Source: a virus
DNA: 20,941 nt
Virus record (IMG/VR): IMGVR_UViG_3300037493_002695
Location: 1-20,941 of that record
Direction: 5' to 3' (one strand)
Made by a program: the position numbers and the translations under genes. Position 1 is the stretch's first letter; every line of letters begins with the position of its first letter. The notes under the pieces were generated by a model, which had not been told where the DNA came from, did not search any database, and saw nothing but the letters and a program-made list of their open reading frames with translations. Positions 5,968 through 13,118 of this stretch are shown here, piece by piece.

Positions 5968-6387
5968 ATGCTTAAAACCTACACGATCAACAACGTCAAG
6001 ACAAATACCTACCTCGGCACGTTCGAGGCTAACAGTCAAAGTGGTGCACTGGACGAATTCGCAAAGACACATGGTTATGCCAACTATGAAGACTTTTGCG
6101 AAGTTGAAGACTTGCGCGAGCCGGTTGGAGAAGACGACATACAAGTCGATCTGCAATTGCGAGATCGAGATGGTAACTACCGGTTTGCCAAATCCTCTCT
6201 CATCGATTGGATGGGAATGATTCCATCACACATCTTGAGCGCAATCGCCACCGGGCAAGTCAATGCAAGGCTTGCGGCTGTAGATCTGCTGTCCATGCGT
6301 GGGCAATGTGTAGAAACGTTGACTTGGCTCAAGTTCAGCGAAGCTGAAGAAGTCGCCATTGAATGGCGCAAGAAAGTTACGGCATAA
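5968..6387 (+). CDS. Unknown 139-residue protein
   Basis: No family is recognised. The N-terminal part (MLKTYTINNVKTNTYLGTFE) looks like a short beta-rich module that leads into 'ALDEFAKTHGYANYEDFCEV', a pattern seen in small phage and plasmid proteins of unknown role. The C-terminal half is helical and ends with 'EEVAIEWRKKVTA'. There are no membrane segments and no clear catalytic motif. The start is set by the leader CAACCGGAGTAACCGAAATG (5951-5970), nearly identical to that of the gene at 5102. It is separated from the next gene by a GCAA-capped hairpin (6394-6407). Confidence 0.78.
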   Translation: MLKTYTINNVKTNTYLGTFEANSQSGALDEFAKTHGYANYEDFCEVEDLREPVGEDDIQVDLQLRDRDGNYRFAKSSLIDWMGMIPSHILSAIATGQVNARLAAVDLLSMRGQCVETLTWLKFSEAEEVAIEWRKKVTA

Positions 6388-6393
6388 TCACCC

Positions 6394-6407
6394 GCCCCGC
6401 AAGGGGC
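6394..6407 (+). terminator. Intergenic hairpin with GCAA tetraloop
   Basis: GCCCC (6394-6398) and GGGGC (6403-6407) close a GCAA loop, a GNRA-type tetraloop that is especially stable in RNA. It lies seven bases after the stop of the 5968 gene. There is no T-tract, so it probably shapes or protects mRNA rather than ending it. Confidence 0.5.
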
Positions 6408-6436
6408 ATCCATCAACGCCAAACCGGAGAACCGAC

Positions 6437-7108
6437 ATGGCAATCAATCTAAAGAGAAGCGGCACCCTGGCCGCGCATGGCGTCAAGCTGCTTGTTTACG
6501 GGCAAGCTGGCGCAGGTAAAACGTCGCTCATCCCAACCCTGCCAGCGCCCATTGTCCTGAGCGCTGAAGGCGGCTTGCTTTCAATCGCCGGTGCCGATGT
6601 GCCATACATCGAGATCAGCGACATGGCAACACTGCGTGAGGCTTGGAGCTGGCTCAGCGAGAGCGCCGAGGCAAAGGAGTTTCAATCGGTGGCGCTGGAC
6701 AGCATCAGCGAGATTGCCGAAGTCGTGCTAAACGCCGAGAAGAAGGCCACGAAAGACCCGCGCCAAGCTTACGGCGCGATGCAAGAACAGATGGCCGACA
6801 TCATCCGGGCCTTCCGCGACCTTCCTGGACGGCACGTTTACATGAGCGCCAAACTCGAAAAAACGCAGGACGAAATGGGCCGGGTGTTGTATGCGCCGAG
6901 CATGCCGGGCAATAAGACCGGCCAGCAACTGCCATACTTCTTCGACGAGGTGCTGGCCCTGCGCGTAGAGCGTGACGCAGAAGGCAACAGCCAGCGTGCG
7001 CTTATGTGTGATTCTGATGGCCTTTGGCTGGCCAAGGATCGCAGCGGCAAGCTTCAAGCGTGGGAAGCGCCTGACCTGGGCGCAATCATCAACAAGATCG
7101 GAGCATGA
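6437..7108 (+). CDS. Sak4-like RecA-fold ATPase (phage recombinase)
   Basis: A 223-residue AAA_24-type ATPase of the Sak4 group, phage relatives of the RecA core that support single-strand annealing or strand exchange together with an SSB. Walker A GQAGAGKT spans 22-29, preceded by a strand 'VKLLVYG'; Walker B is FQSVALDS (D88). The conserved 'YGAMQEQMADIIRAFRDLPG' helix and the later 'MPGNKTGQQLPYFFDEVLAL' segment are typical of this family. The ATG at 6437 has the leader CCGGAGAACCGAC; the open frame extends upstream to 6359 only across the previous gene's end. The genes downstream encode a helper, an ssDNA-binding protein and an exonuclease, so this is the head of a recombination cassette. 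The stop overlaps a possible ATG at 7105. Confidence 0.9.
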   Translation: MAINLKRSGTLAAHGVKLLVYGQAGAGKTSLIPTLPAPIVLSAEGGLLSIAGADVPYIEISDMATLREAWSWLSESAEAKEFQSVALDSISEIAEVVLNAEKKATKDPRQAYGAMQEQMADIIRAFRDLPGRHVYMSAKLEKTQDEMGRVLYAPSMPGNKTGQQLPYFFDEVLALRVERDAEGNSQRALMCDSDGLWLAKDRSGKLQAWEAPDLGAIINKIGA

Positions 7109-7110
7109 GC

Positions 7111-7509
7111 ATGGATTACATTGACTTGGAACTGTTGGCCCGTCAGTGGCAAGAAGCAAAAGAAGCTGAGCGCGTAGCCGTGGCAAAGCGCCGTGAGCTT
7201 GAAGATCAAATGAGCAACGCGCTTGGCGTGGACGCAGCAAAAGAAGGTACAGAAACGCATCTTCTGCCAGAAGGCTTGATGATCAAGATCATCAGCCGCC
7301 TCGACCGCAAGGTTGACGCCGATAAGGCGCAGGAGCTGGCCGCAGAGCATGATCTACAGAATGCGCTCGGTGCGCTTTTCAGGTGGAAGCCTGAGATTGA
7401 TATGGCCGCATGGCGCAAAGCGCCCGCAGATGTGACCGCTATTTTCGCTGGGGCCGTTACCGTCAAGCCCGGACGCCCTTCTTTCACTATTGCAACCAAG
7501 GAGCAATAA
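7111..7509 (+). CDS. Unknown 132-residue recombination-cassette helper
   Basis: The protein begins MDYIDLELLARQWQEAKEAE and has a long N-terminal amphipathic helix, then a small beta region ('GLMIKIISRLDRKVDADKA') and a tail with 'FRWKPEIDMAAW' and 'KPGRPSFTIATK'. Proteins of this pattern are common between phage recombinase and SSB/exonuclease genes; their role is unknown, and I infer only association with recombination from position. Two ATG codons compete. The one at 7105 overlaps the previous stop (ATGA) but lies one base after GGAG, too close. The one at 7111 is seven bases from GGAG, so I prefer it. Confidence 0.8.
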   Translation: MDYIDLELLARQWQEAKEAERVAVAKRRELEDQMSNALGVDAAKEGTETHLLPEGLMIKIISRLDRKVDADKAQELAAEHDLQNALGALFRWKPEIDMAAWRKAPADVTAIFAGAVTVKPGRPSFTIATKEQ

Positions 7510-7511
7510 AA

Positions 7512-8027
7512 ATGGCTTTCCTTTCACAATCTTTCGCGGTTGACGAGTTGCCGCAAGGCTCTGGCGGTAACTTCGAGCCGCTGCCGGCTGGGTGGTATCA
7601 GGCCACGATCACATCGGCTGAACTGAAAAAGACCAAGGCCGGAACCGGAGAATACATCGCAATTCGCTACGACATCCTGGGGCCGACGCATCAAGGCCGG
7701 GTTGTTTTTGGCAACCTGAACATCGCCAATCCGAACCAAAAAGCCGAGGAAATCGGACGCCAGCAACTGCGCGAGCTGATGGTGTCAATCGGCCTCAACA
7801 GCGTGTCTGACACCGATCAACTCATTGGCGGTAGCCTTAGCATCAAGCTTGACGTAAAGAGTGACGAGCAATACGGCGACAAGAACGAAGTTCGCGGATT
7901 CAAGTCTGCCGGTGGTGGTTCTGCCGCGCCGAAGGCTGCTGCTTCTGTGCCCTCGTTCGCCGCGCATGCTGCTGCACCGGCTGCACCTGCAACTGCCAAG
8001 GCCGCGCCGCCCTGGTTGAAGAAGTAA
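7512..8027 (+). CDS. DUF669 protein, phage ssDNA-binding protein
   Basis: The 171-residue product has the DUF669 pattern: 'GGNFEPLPAGWYQATITSAE', then 'GTGEYIAIRYDILGPTHQGR', then 'NLNIANPNQKAEEIGRQQL' and 'IGGSLSIKLDVKSDEQYGDK'. This describes an OB-like beta fold that coats single-stranded DNA and partners phage recombinases. Residues from about 130 onward form a flexible Ala/Pro-rich linker that ends in a short conserved-looking tip, PPWLKK. The tip could recruit partners as the C-terminal tips of SSB proteins do, though it is basic, not acidic. AAGGAG nine bases upstream fixes ATG 7512. The gene follows the helper by two bases and is closed by a hairpin. Confidence 0.88.
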   Translation: MAFLSQSFAVDELPQGSGGNFEPLPAGWYQATITSAELKKTKAGTGEYIAIRYDILGPTHQGRVVFGNLNIANPNQKAEEIGRQQLRELMVSIGLNSVSDTDQLIGGSLSIKLDVKSDEQYGDKNEVRGFKSAGGGSAAPKAAASVPSFAAHAAAPAAPATAKAAPPWLKK

Positions 8028-8032
8028 ACCAA

Positions 8033-8053
8033 AGCCCGGACAGGTTCCGGGCT
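8033..8053 (+). terminator. Hairpin after SSB gene, weak terminator
   Basis: AGCCCGGA (8033-8040) and TCCGGGCT (8046-8053) form a perfect 8-bp stem with a five-base loop, followed by the modestly T-rich ATCTATTT. Partial termination here would leave the SSB more abundant than the downstream nuclease. Confidence 0.6.
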
Positions 8054-8072
8054 ATCTATTTGAGGTGAGCAA

Positions 8073-9098
8073 TTGAGCACACTCCCCGACCCTCAGCATT
8101 CAATCACCGCCCTGATTGATGCTGCACACGAAGCGAAAGCGGAGGCCCCTCGGGGCCATTTGGGGGCTTCTCTGCTTGGCCACCACTGCGACCGCTGGCT
8201 ATGGCTCAACTTCAGATGGGCCGTGATTGAGAAGTTTCCGGGCCGCATCCTGCGCGTGTTTAGGCGTGGCCACAATGAAGAAGCGCAGATTGTGAGCGAC
8301 CTTCGAGCCATTGGCATCGACATCAGAGACACGCAAGGCGCACAGAGCCGGGTTGACTTTGGCTCGCATGTGTCCGGCTCGATGGATGGCATCATTCATT
8401 CCGGCGTGCCTGAAGCGCCGAAAAAGCGCCACATTGCAGAGTTCAAAACGCACAGCAAAAAGAGCTTCGACGAGGTTTCACGCGATGGCGTGGAGAAAGC
8501 CAAGCCGATGCACTGGGCACAGATGCAAGCCTATATGCTCGGCGCTGGCATTGACCGTGCGCTTTACGTGGCAGTCTGCAAAGATGACGACAGGCTCTAT
8601 ACCGAGCGCGTGCGGCTGGATGTGGATGCAGCGCAGCAGATTGTGGCGCGTGGCCAGCGCATCGCACTATCTGATCGCATGCCAGAACCGGTGAGCGCAG
8701 ATCCGAGCTGGTATCAATGCAAGTTCTGCCCGGCGCATTCTTTCTGCCACCAGACCAAGCTGACAAAAGAGGTCAATTGCCGAACCTGCGCCCACTCTAC
8801 GCCGCTCAGTGATAGCACATGGCATTGCATACGCTGGGATGATGTGATTCCAGTTGAAGCGCAGCGCGAAGGCTGCACCGGGCATGTGTTGCATCCTGAC
8901 CTTGTGCCCTGGCATCGCAAAGAAGGGCCGGATGAATTCACGGCGGTTTATGTAGTGGATGGTGCCGAGGTGGCAAATGGCGAGCCGGATGCAAACATCT
9001 ACTCAAGCCGTGAGCTGATCGCAAACGCGCCGGCCTGCACTTGGCAAGAGGTGAAAGACTTGCGCGGGCAGTTCCCCGGCTCAAAGATCACAGCATGA
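8073..9098 (+). CDS. Cas4/RecB-like PD-(D/E)XK exonuclease with Fe-S cysteines
   Basis: A 341-residue nuclease likely to resect DNA ends for the phage recombinase. Active-site elements appear in order: H67 in RRGHNEE, D105 in SGSMDGI, the E-x-K of AEFKT (E123, K125) and the glutamine motif around HWAQMQAY (150-152). Four cysteines placed as in Cas4 and AddB-type nucleases (C39 in HHCDRW, then C216, C219 and C225 in CKFCPAHSFC) should bind a 4Fe-4S cluster. A second Cys set follows (CRTCAHS, HCIRW, GCTGH) and may hold a zinc. The start is TTG at 8073 with GAGGTGA five bases upstream; no ATG fits. It overlaps the next gene by four bases (ATGA). Confidence 0.9.
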   Translation: MSTLPDPQHSITALIDAAHEAKAEAPRGHLGASLLGHHCDRWLWLNFRWAVIEKFPGRILRVFRRGHNEEAQIVSDLRAIGIDIRDTQGAQSRVDFGSHVSGSMDGIIHSGVPEAPKKRHIAEFKTHSKKSFDEVSRDGVEKAKPMHWAQMQAYMLGAGIDRALYVAVCKDDDRLYTERVRLDVDAAQQIVARGQRIALSDRMPEPVSADPSWYQCKFCPAHSFCHQTKLTKEVNCRTCAHSTPLSDSTWHCIRWDDVIPVEAQREGCTGHVLHPDLVPWHRKEGPDEFTAVYVVDGAEVANGEPDANIYSSRELIANAPACTWQEVKDLRGQFPGSKITA

Positions 9099-9307
9099 GC
9101 CAAAGCCGCGCACAAAGCATGATTGAGAGCGCGGCCAATGTAGTGATCGGCTACATGGTTGCGCTTGGCAGTCAATTGGTGGTTTTCCCTATGTTCGGCG
9201 TTCACCTTCCGCTGCAAGATAACCTATTGATTGGGCTGTGGTTTACGGCAATCAGTCTGGTGCGGAGTTACCTTGTGCGCCGATGGTTTAACAGGATGTT
9301 TCGATGA
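9095..9307 (+). CDS. DUF7220-like small membrane protein
   Basis: A 70-residue protein with two hydrophobic segments (about 13-34 and 43-60) separated by 'FGVHLPLQDN', and a basic C-terminus (RSYLVRRWFNRMFR) expected to stay in the cytoplasm. The pattern 'SxxEsxaNVVIGYxVALxSQLVVFPMFG' is very common in proteobacterial phages; the family carries no known function. It overlaps the exonuclease stop (ATGA) and the next ATG, so all three are translationally coupled. A role at the inner membrane during takeover is possible but not shown by the sequence. Confidence 0.85.
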   Translation: MSQSRAQSMIESAANVVIGYMVALGSQLVVFPMFGVHLPLQDNLLIGLWFTAISLVRSYLVRRWFNRMFR

Positions 9308-9483
9308 ACTGGTTTTTCTGGCGCAAGCCCAAAGTCAAGCCGCAGCCGCCTACGCTCGAGGATCTGTGCAAGATCGCAATGGATGCAAACGTGGGCGAAG
9401 AAGTGACGATTGCCGAGCTGCTGCGAGCACATAAAACAATTGTGGCGGTGTATCACAAGTACAACCACCCTGGAGCTGATTGA
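9304..9483 (+). CDS. Small unknown 59-residue protein
   Basis: A short frame that starts with ATG overlapping the previous stop (ATGA) and ends one base before the helicase ATG. The N-terminus, MNWFFWRKPKVKPQPP, is aromatic and basic and may touch the membrane or nucleic acid. It is followed by two helices ('TLEDLCKIAMDANVG' and 'VTIAELLRAHKTIVAVYHK'). No family is recognised. Perfect junctions on both sides and a compact, protein-like composition make it likely to be a real gene in spite of its length. Confidence 0.7.
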   Translation: MNWFFWRKPKVKPQPPTLEDLCKIAMDANVGEEVTIAELLRAHKTIVAVYHKYNHPGAD

Positions 9484-9484
9484 A

Positions 9485-11104
9485 ATGCTGCGCGAATACC
9501 AACGCCGAGCAATCGACCAGCTCTATTCATGGTTTGAGCAAAACGAGGGCAATCCTTGCCTCGTGCTGCCGACCGGAGCAGGTAAAAGCCATATCGTGGC
9601 CGCGCTGTGCAAGGAAGCTGTGCAGAATTGGCCAGAGACTCGCATTCTCATGCTCACGCATGTGAAAGAGCTGATTGAGCAGAATGCCGAGAAGATGCGC
9701 CTACACTGGCCCGGTGCTCCGCTTGGCATTTATTCTGCAAGCATCGGACGCAAGCAGCTGGACGAGCCGATCACGTTTGCTGGCATTCAATCACTGCGAG
9801 GCAAGGCTGACAAAATCGGCCACGTTGACCTGATTGTGATTGACGAATGCCACATGGTCAGCCACAAGGACGAGGGCGGCTACCGTGAGCTGCTGAATGC
9901 TCTGAAAGCTATCAATCCGAGTCTGCGCGTGATCGGTCTTACGGCCACGCCGTACCGATTAGGCCACGGCATGATCACTGACAAGCCCGCGCTATTTGAT
10001 GGCCTGGTGGAGCCAGTGAGCATCGAGGAGCTGATTCATAAAGGCTTTTTGTCAAAGCTGCGCAGCAAGATAACGAAAGCAAAGCTATCGACAGAAGGCG
10101 TTCATAAGCGAGGCGGCGAGTACATTGAGGCCGAGCTGCAAGCCGCCGTGAACAAAGCAGACAAAAACGCCGCAGTGGTTGCCGAAGTTATGGCGCTGGC
10201 CGGTGATCGCAAGGCGTGGCTGTTTTTCTGCGCCGGCGTGGCGCACGCTGAGGCGATTGCAAATGAGTTGAATGCGCAAGGCATAAAAGCGGAGTGCGTG
10301 ACGGGTGCAACGCCGAAAGCGGAGCGTGAATCAATTTTGAGACGGTACAAAGCCGGAGAAATCCGCGCACTGACAAATGCCAACGTGCTGACCACCGGCT
10401 TCGATTACCCTGACATTGACCTGATCGCCATGCTGCGCCCGACCATGAGCGCGAGCCTTTACGTGCAAATGGCAGGGCGTGGCCTGCGCGTGAAAAGCCA
10501 CACTGACCATTGCCTTGTGCTGGACTTCGCTGGTGTGGTGGAGACTCACGGGCCGATCACTGCGGTAAAGCCGCCTAACAAGGTTTCAGGCGAAGGCGAT
10601 GGCGAGGCACCGGTCAAAGTGTGTGACTCATGCGGAGAACTATGTGCAATATCCGCAAAAGAATGCGAAGCCTGCGGAGCCGCTTTCCCTGAGCCAAAGA
10701 AGAAAGATCTGAAGCTGCGCGATGTGGACATTCTCGGACTAGACCCAATTGAGATGCCGGTACGCGCTTGGCATTGGAAAGTACACGTCAGCCGGGCCAG
10801 CACAAAGAAGATGCTGGCAGTGACGTACTACGGGCGCGACCTTGCAAGCCCAAGCGTCACCGAATATCTGCCGGTTGCGCATGACGGCTATGCCGGCGAC
10901 AAAGCGATGCAGACGTTTATGGCCATGTCTCGCAGCGCCGGCCTGAATCCGGCTGACTTGATGAAAGACACCGAGCCGAACGGCTGGCTGAGCGATTCGC
11001 TGATTTTGAGATTGAACGGGTCAAAGCCTCCTGTTTACCTCAAATACAAGATGGACGGTAAGTTTTGCAGAGTAACTAATAGGAGTTGGCATGCGCCCAC
11101 CTGA
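9485..11104 (+). CDS. SF2 DNA helicase with C-terminal zinc finger
   Basis: A 539-residue superfamily 2 helicase of the phage DEAD/DEAH (UvrB/RecQ-like) kind. Motifs seen: the N-terminal Q-like 'LREYQRRAID', Walker A PTGAGKS (29-35), motif Ib region, DECH (120-123), the TATP of motif III (153-156), 'LTTGFDYPDID' (motif V, about 302-312) and motif VI QMAGRGLR (328-335). A CX2C-X10-CX2C zinc finger (C380, C383, C394, C397) follows, and a 140-residue tail may bind DNA structures. It likely unwinds replication or recombination intermediates with the VRR-NUC nuclease encoded downstream. The ATG at 9485 sits one base after the preceding stop; the longer frame from 9410 runs through that gene. Confidence 0.92.
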   Translation: MLREYQRRAIDQLYSWFEQNEGNPCLVLPTGAGKSHIVAALCKEAVQNWPETRILMLTHVKELIEQNAEKMRLHWPGAPLGIYSASIGRKQLDEPITFAGIQSLRGKADKIGHVDLIVIDECHMVSHKDEGGYRELLNALKAINPSLRVIGLTATPYRLGHGMITDKPALFDGLVEPVSIEELIHKGFLSKLRSKITKAKLSTEGVHKRGGEYIEAELQAAVNKADKNAAVVAEVMALAGDRKAWLFFCAGVAHAEAIANELNAQGIKAECVTGATPKAERESILRRYKAGEIRALTNANVLTTGFDYPDIDLIAMLRPTMSASLYVQMAGRGLRVKSHTDHCLVLDFAGVVETHGPITAVKPPNKVSGEGDGEAPVKVCDSCGELCAISAKECEACGAAFPEPKKKDLKLRDVDILGLDPIEMPVRAWHWKVHVSRASTKKMLAVTYYGRDLASPSVTEYLPVAHDGYAGDKAMQTFMAMSRSAGLNPADLMKDTEPNGWLSDSLILRLNGSKPPVYLKYKMDGKFCRVTNRSWHAPT

Positions 11105-11282
11105 ACCTAGTTTTGTGATCGCCTGGCGCGAGTTTGACAAAAAAGGCCCGCCGAAGTGTTGCCATACATGCGAGTGGTACAGCAAAAACGGCAAGTGTGA
11201 GAAACATGGAATGGAGCCGCCTGCGGAGTTCGCAGCTACTGAAGATGATTGTGAAGATTGGCTTTGGGAGATTCCGTTTTGA
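11091..11282 (+). CDS. Small Cys-rich zinc-binding protein
   Basis: A 63-residue protein with C24, C27, C36 and C54 (CHTCEWYSKNGKC...DDC) and a C-terminal 'DDCEDWLWEIPF'. This four-cysteine layout is frequent in small phage proteins of unknown role and probably binds one zinc. AGGAG five bases before the ATG at 11091 is a strong site. The gene overlaps the helicase by 14 bases and the nuclease start by four, so the three are coupled, and it could be an accessory or targeting factor for them. Confidence 0.8.
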   Translation: MRPPEPSFVIAWREFDKKGPPKCCHTCEWYSKNGKCEKHGMEPPAEFAATEDDCEDWLWEIPF

Positions 11283-11635
11283 CTACTGACCGCATACCAA
11301 CCGAGCACGAAGAACAACGCCAATTTGTTCAATGGTTCCGCAGAAGCTGGCCAGATGTGCGCATCTTTGCGATTCCGAACGGCGGTGCAAGAAGCGCGGC
11401 CACCGCTGGACGCCTGAAGGCCGAAGGCGTGGCGTCAGGCGTGCCGGATATTTTCGTGCCAGCCTGGAGCCTATGGATTGAGATGAAGCGCACGAAAGGC
11501 GGCAGCGTGAGCGCCGAACAGAAGGATTGGCTCCAATATCTGGAGGGCATCGGTCACACGGCTATCGTATGCCGGGGCTGTGAGGATGCAAAAAAGCAGA
11601 TTGAGAACCTGATTTTGAAAGGTACGAAAGAATGA
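11279..11635 (+). CDS. VRR-NUC nuclease
   Basis: A stand-alone virus-type replication-repair nuclease of 118 residues, the usual size. The PD-(D/E)XK core is plain: a first acidic helix 'PTEHEEQRQFVQWF' (E11/E12), 'IPNGGARS', then GVPDI (D57) and WIEMK (E68, K70), with Q81 in the following helix. Such nucleases cleave branched or flapped DNA and often sit beside SF2 helicases, as here. I take the TTG at 11279 as start: it overlaps the previous stop (TTGA) and has GGGAG eight bases upstream. The more distal TTG at 11258 lies inside the upstream gene and lacks a site. Confidence 0.9.
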   Translation: MTTDRIPTEHEEQRQFVQWFRRSWPDVRIFAIPNGGARSAATAGRLKAEGVASGVPDIFVPAWSLWIEMKRTKGGSVSAEQKDWLQYLEGIGHTAIVCRGCEDAKKQIENLILKGTKE

Positions 11636-11654
11636 AGAATAACAATATCTAGCA

Positions 11655-11674
11655 AAGTCTATCCAAGTCTATCC
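11655..11674 (+). repeat. Tandem 10-bp repeat AAGTCTATCC
   Basis: Two perfect adjoining copies lie in the 65-base gap before ATG 11701; ACATCTAACCC follows. No promoter is evident. Function unknown, possibly a replication-slippage duplication. Confidence 0.6.
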
Positions 11675-11700
11675 ACATCTAACCCAAACGGGATATACAA

Positions 11701-12183
11701 ATGAAGAAGAAACGCAAACTGCCGCAGTATGAATGCGCCTACACGGTGATGGATGAGCTGCTGGCCAGCCCTACAGCGCCGCTGCAAGCTGAAAAACGCA
11801 CGTACCAGCTAACGCGCATGTACCAGGGATTGCATGAGATCGAGCAAGGCCAGAACCCAACACCGGAGGATTGGCGACTTGTTTCCAATGCTGTCAACCT
11901 GCTGGAAACCCTAGTACGAGACATGAAGGTTTGTGAAGACAATTCAGGCTTGCTACATGATGCAGTTGCAGCATTGGCAAAGGCTGGCAAGCGTCACAAG
12001 TGCGGGGGCGCATTGCGATTGGATGGTGAAGGCATCGCCGCAGTTCGGGCTGTGCTTGATGACTACGCCGCGCTGCTTGACGTATTGCCAGCTCGCACGA
12101 TGATCCGGTGCCACCGCCTGACAGAGCGCCGAATCATTGACTTAATCAAAGGTAAAACACGGTTAGAGGATGTTGTTGTATGA
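11701..12183 (+). CDS. Unknown 160-residue helical protein
   Basis: It starts MKKKRKLPQYECAYTVMDEL, a basic head followed by an almost entirely helical protein. The central part 'VNLLETLVRDMKVCED' and the end 'ARTMIRCHRLTERRIIDLIK' are amphipathic. Proteins like this occur near replication or late-regulation genes in proteobacterial phages but I cannot name a family with confidence. It has no membrane segment. A GGGATATACAA stretch upstream is a weak ribosome site. Its stop overlaps the next start (ATGA), so it is probably expressed together with the winged-helix protein that follows, and both begin with MKKKR. Confidence 0.75.
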   Translation: MKKKRKLPQYECAYTVMDELLASPTAPLQAEKRTYQLTRMYQGLHEIEQGQNPTPEDWRLVSNAVNLLETLVRDMKVCEDNSGLLHDAVAALAKAGKRHKCGGALRLDGEGIAAVRAVLDDYAALLDVLPARTMIRCHRLTERRIIDLIKGKTRLEDVVV

Positions 12184-12626
12184 AAAAAAAGCGAAACCAA
12201 CCCGACAGTGTGCGCAACAAAATACTGGAGTCTCTTGAGGCTTGCGGGCCGATGACTCGTGCAGAGATTGAGCGCGAATGCGGCCTGAAGTACAAGTCGG
12301 CATCATCGTCAATTGATAAGATGATGCAGCCGAATCTGCACCGATCCAAGCGGCCAAAGCTGCTCTACGTCAGTTCTTGGGTATCGGTAGATGCCACATC
12401 AGGGCACAAGTATTTGCGCCCGGTGTACGCGATTGGCAACCGGCCAGATCAACCAAAGCCAGACGCAAAAGAAACAAGAAAGGAAAGGAACGCTAGGTAT
12501 TGGCAGCGCCGTAAGCTGAAAAAAGGCGCTGGAGCTTCAATCTTTCACTTTGCAATGTCCCAGGCTAAAGGAGGCCTAAAAGATGTCATTCAGCAATTTT
12601 CAACGCACAGCGACTTGGCTGCATAA
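12180..12626 (+). CDS. Putative winged-helix regulator
   Basis: The 148-residue product has an N-terminal helix-turn-helix of MarR/winged type: 'VRNKILESLEACGPMTRAEI' then 'CGLKYKSASSSIDKMMQ', followed by a strand 'PKLLYVSSWV' and a second strand 'YLRPVYAIG' as a wing. A strongly basic segment 'KETRKERNARYWQRRKLKKG' (about 99-118) should bind nucleic acid. A DNA-binding transcription factor of the middle or late programme is plausible; the target is unknown. The start overlaps the previous stop and the end runs 44 bases into the MazG-like gene, so the C-terminal residues may be non-essential. Confidence 0.72.
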   Translation: MKKKRNQPDSVRNKILESLEACGPMTRAEIERECGLKYKSASSSIDKMMQPNLHRSKRPKLLYVSSWVSVDATSGHKYLRPVYAIGNRPDQPKPDAKETRKERNARYWQRRKLKKGAGASIFHFAMSQAKGGLKDVIQQFSTHSDLAA

Positions 12627-13044
12627 CTGCGGCAAAGAATCCAACAAGCTAAACGCCGAAGCCATCAGCGTGCAGATCGGATGCCACATCGAGGAGGTAT
12701 GCGAGCTTCTGGACAACCTGAGCGTGAGCAAAGAAGGATACGCGCGGCTTTTGCAGCGCTGCGTGATTGACCTTAACGCGCTGGCGCTCAAGCTCAAAAC
12801 CGGCGGCGTGATCGCCTACATTCCTGAGCATTTGCGCGAGGATTGCTTAGATGCTCTGTGCGATGCCGAGGTGACTGGAAACGGCATTGCATACCTGGCG
12901 CAGATGGACAAGGACGAGGCCGATGATGCCGTTCTGACATCAAACGAGGCAAAGCTGGTTGATGGAAAGCCGGTGATTCTGCCAGGCGGCAAGATTGGCA
13001 AGCCTGAAGGCTGGAAACCGCCGAACCTGAAGCCATACGTTTAA
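12583..13044 (+). CDS. MazG-like nucleotide pyrophosphohydrolase
   Basis: A 153-residue all-alpha NTP pyrophosphatase-like protein. The metal-binding pattern is visible as HIEEVCELLD (E37, E38, E41) and DCLDALCDAEVTGNG (D90, D94), matching the EExxE...D of MazG and phosphoribosyl-ATP pyrophosphohydrolase relatives encoded by many phages. The C-terminal 'LVDGKPVILPGGKIGKPEGW' is a characteristic phage extension. Such enzymes hydrolyse NTPs or ppGpp and can blunt the host stringent response; the substrate here is unproven. AAAGGAGG eight bases upstream of ATG 12583 is the strongest ribosome site in the block. Motif copy D begins at the last base of its stop codon. Confidence 0.82.
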   Translation: MSFSNFQRTATWLHNCGKESNKLNAEAISVQIGCHIEEVCELLDNLSVSKEGYARLLQRCVIDLNALALKLKTGGVIAYIPEHLREDCLDALCDAEVTGNGIAYLAQMDKDEADDAVLTSNEAKLVDGKPVILPGGKIGKPEGWKPPNLKPYV

Positions 13045-13066
13045 GGGTTTGCCCTAGTAGGCAAAC
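13044..13066 (+). repeat. AGGGTTTGCCC motif, copy D, with perfect inverted arm
   Basis: The motif (13044-13054) overlaps the MazG-like stop. GTTTGCC (13047-13053) is perfectly complementary to GGCAAAC (13060-13066) around CTAGTA. Compared with copy C, T changes to C in the left arm, turning a G-U pair into G-C. It stands just before an intrinsic terminator. Confidence 0.7.
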
Positions 13067-13073
13067 GATCAAC

Positions 13074-13106
13074 AAAGCCCGATGATTCGCTCATGGGCTT
13101 TTTTTT
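13074..13106 (+). terminator. Intrinsic terminator between core and accessory early genes
   Basis: AAAGCCC (13074-13080) pairs with GGGCTTT (13095-13101); ATGA/TCAT extends the stem inside with one bulge. Five further T follow. It lies 30 bases after the MazG-like gene, and GGAG of the next gene starts right after the T-tract, so the downstream genes need read-through or their own promoter. Confidence 0.85.
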
Positions 13107-13118
13107 GGAGATAAAGAA

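Noticed and set aside
6728-7240. Minus-strand 170-codon frame
   Set aside because: Antisense to the Sak4-like ATPase and its neighbour, which have family motifs.
11669-11677. DnaA-box-like CTATCCACA
   Set aside because: A single 8/9 match next to a tandem 10-bp repeat; too common by chance, and no unwinding element or cluster of boxes nearby.
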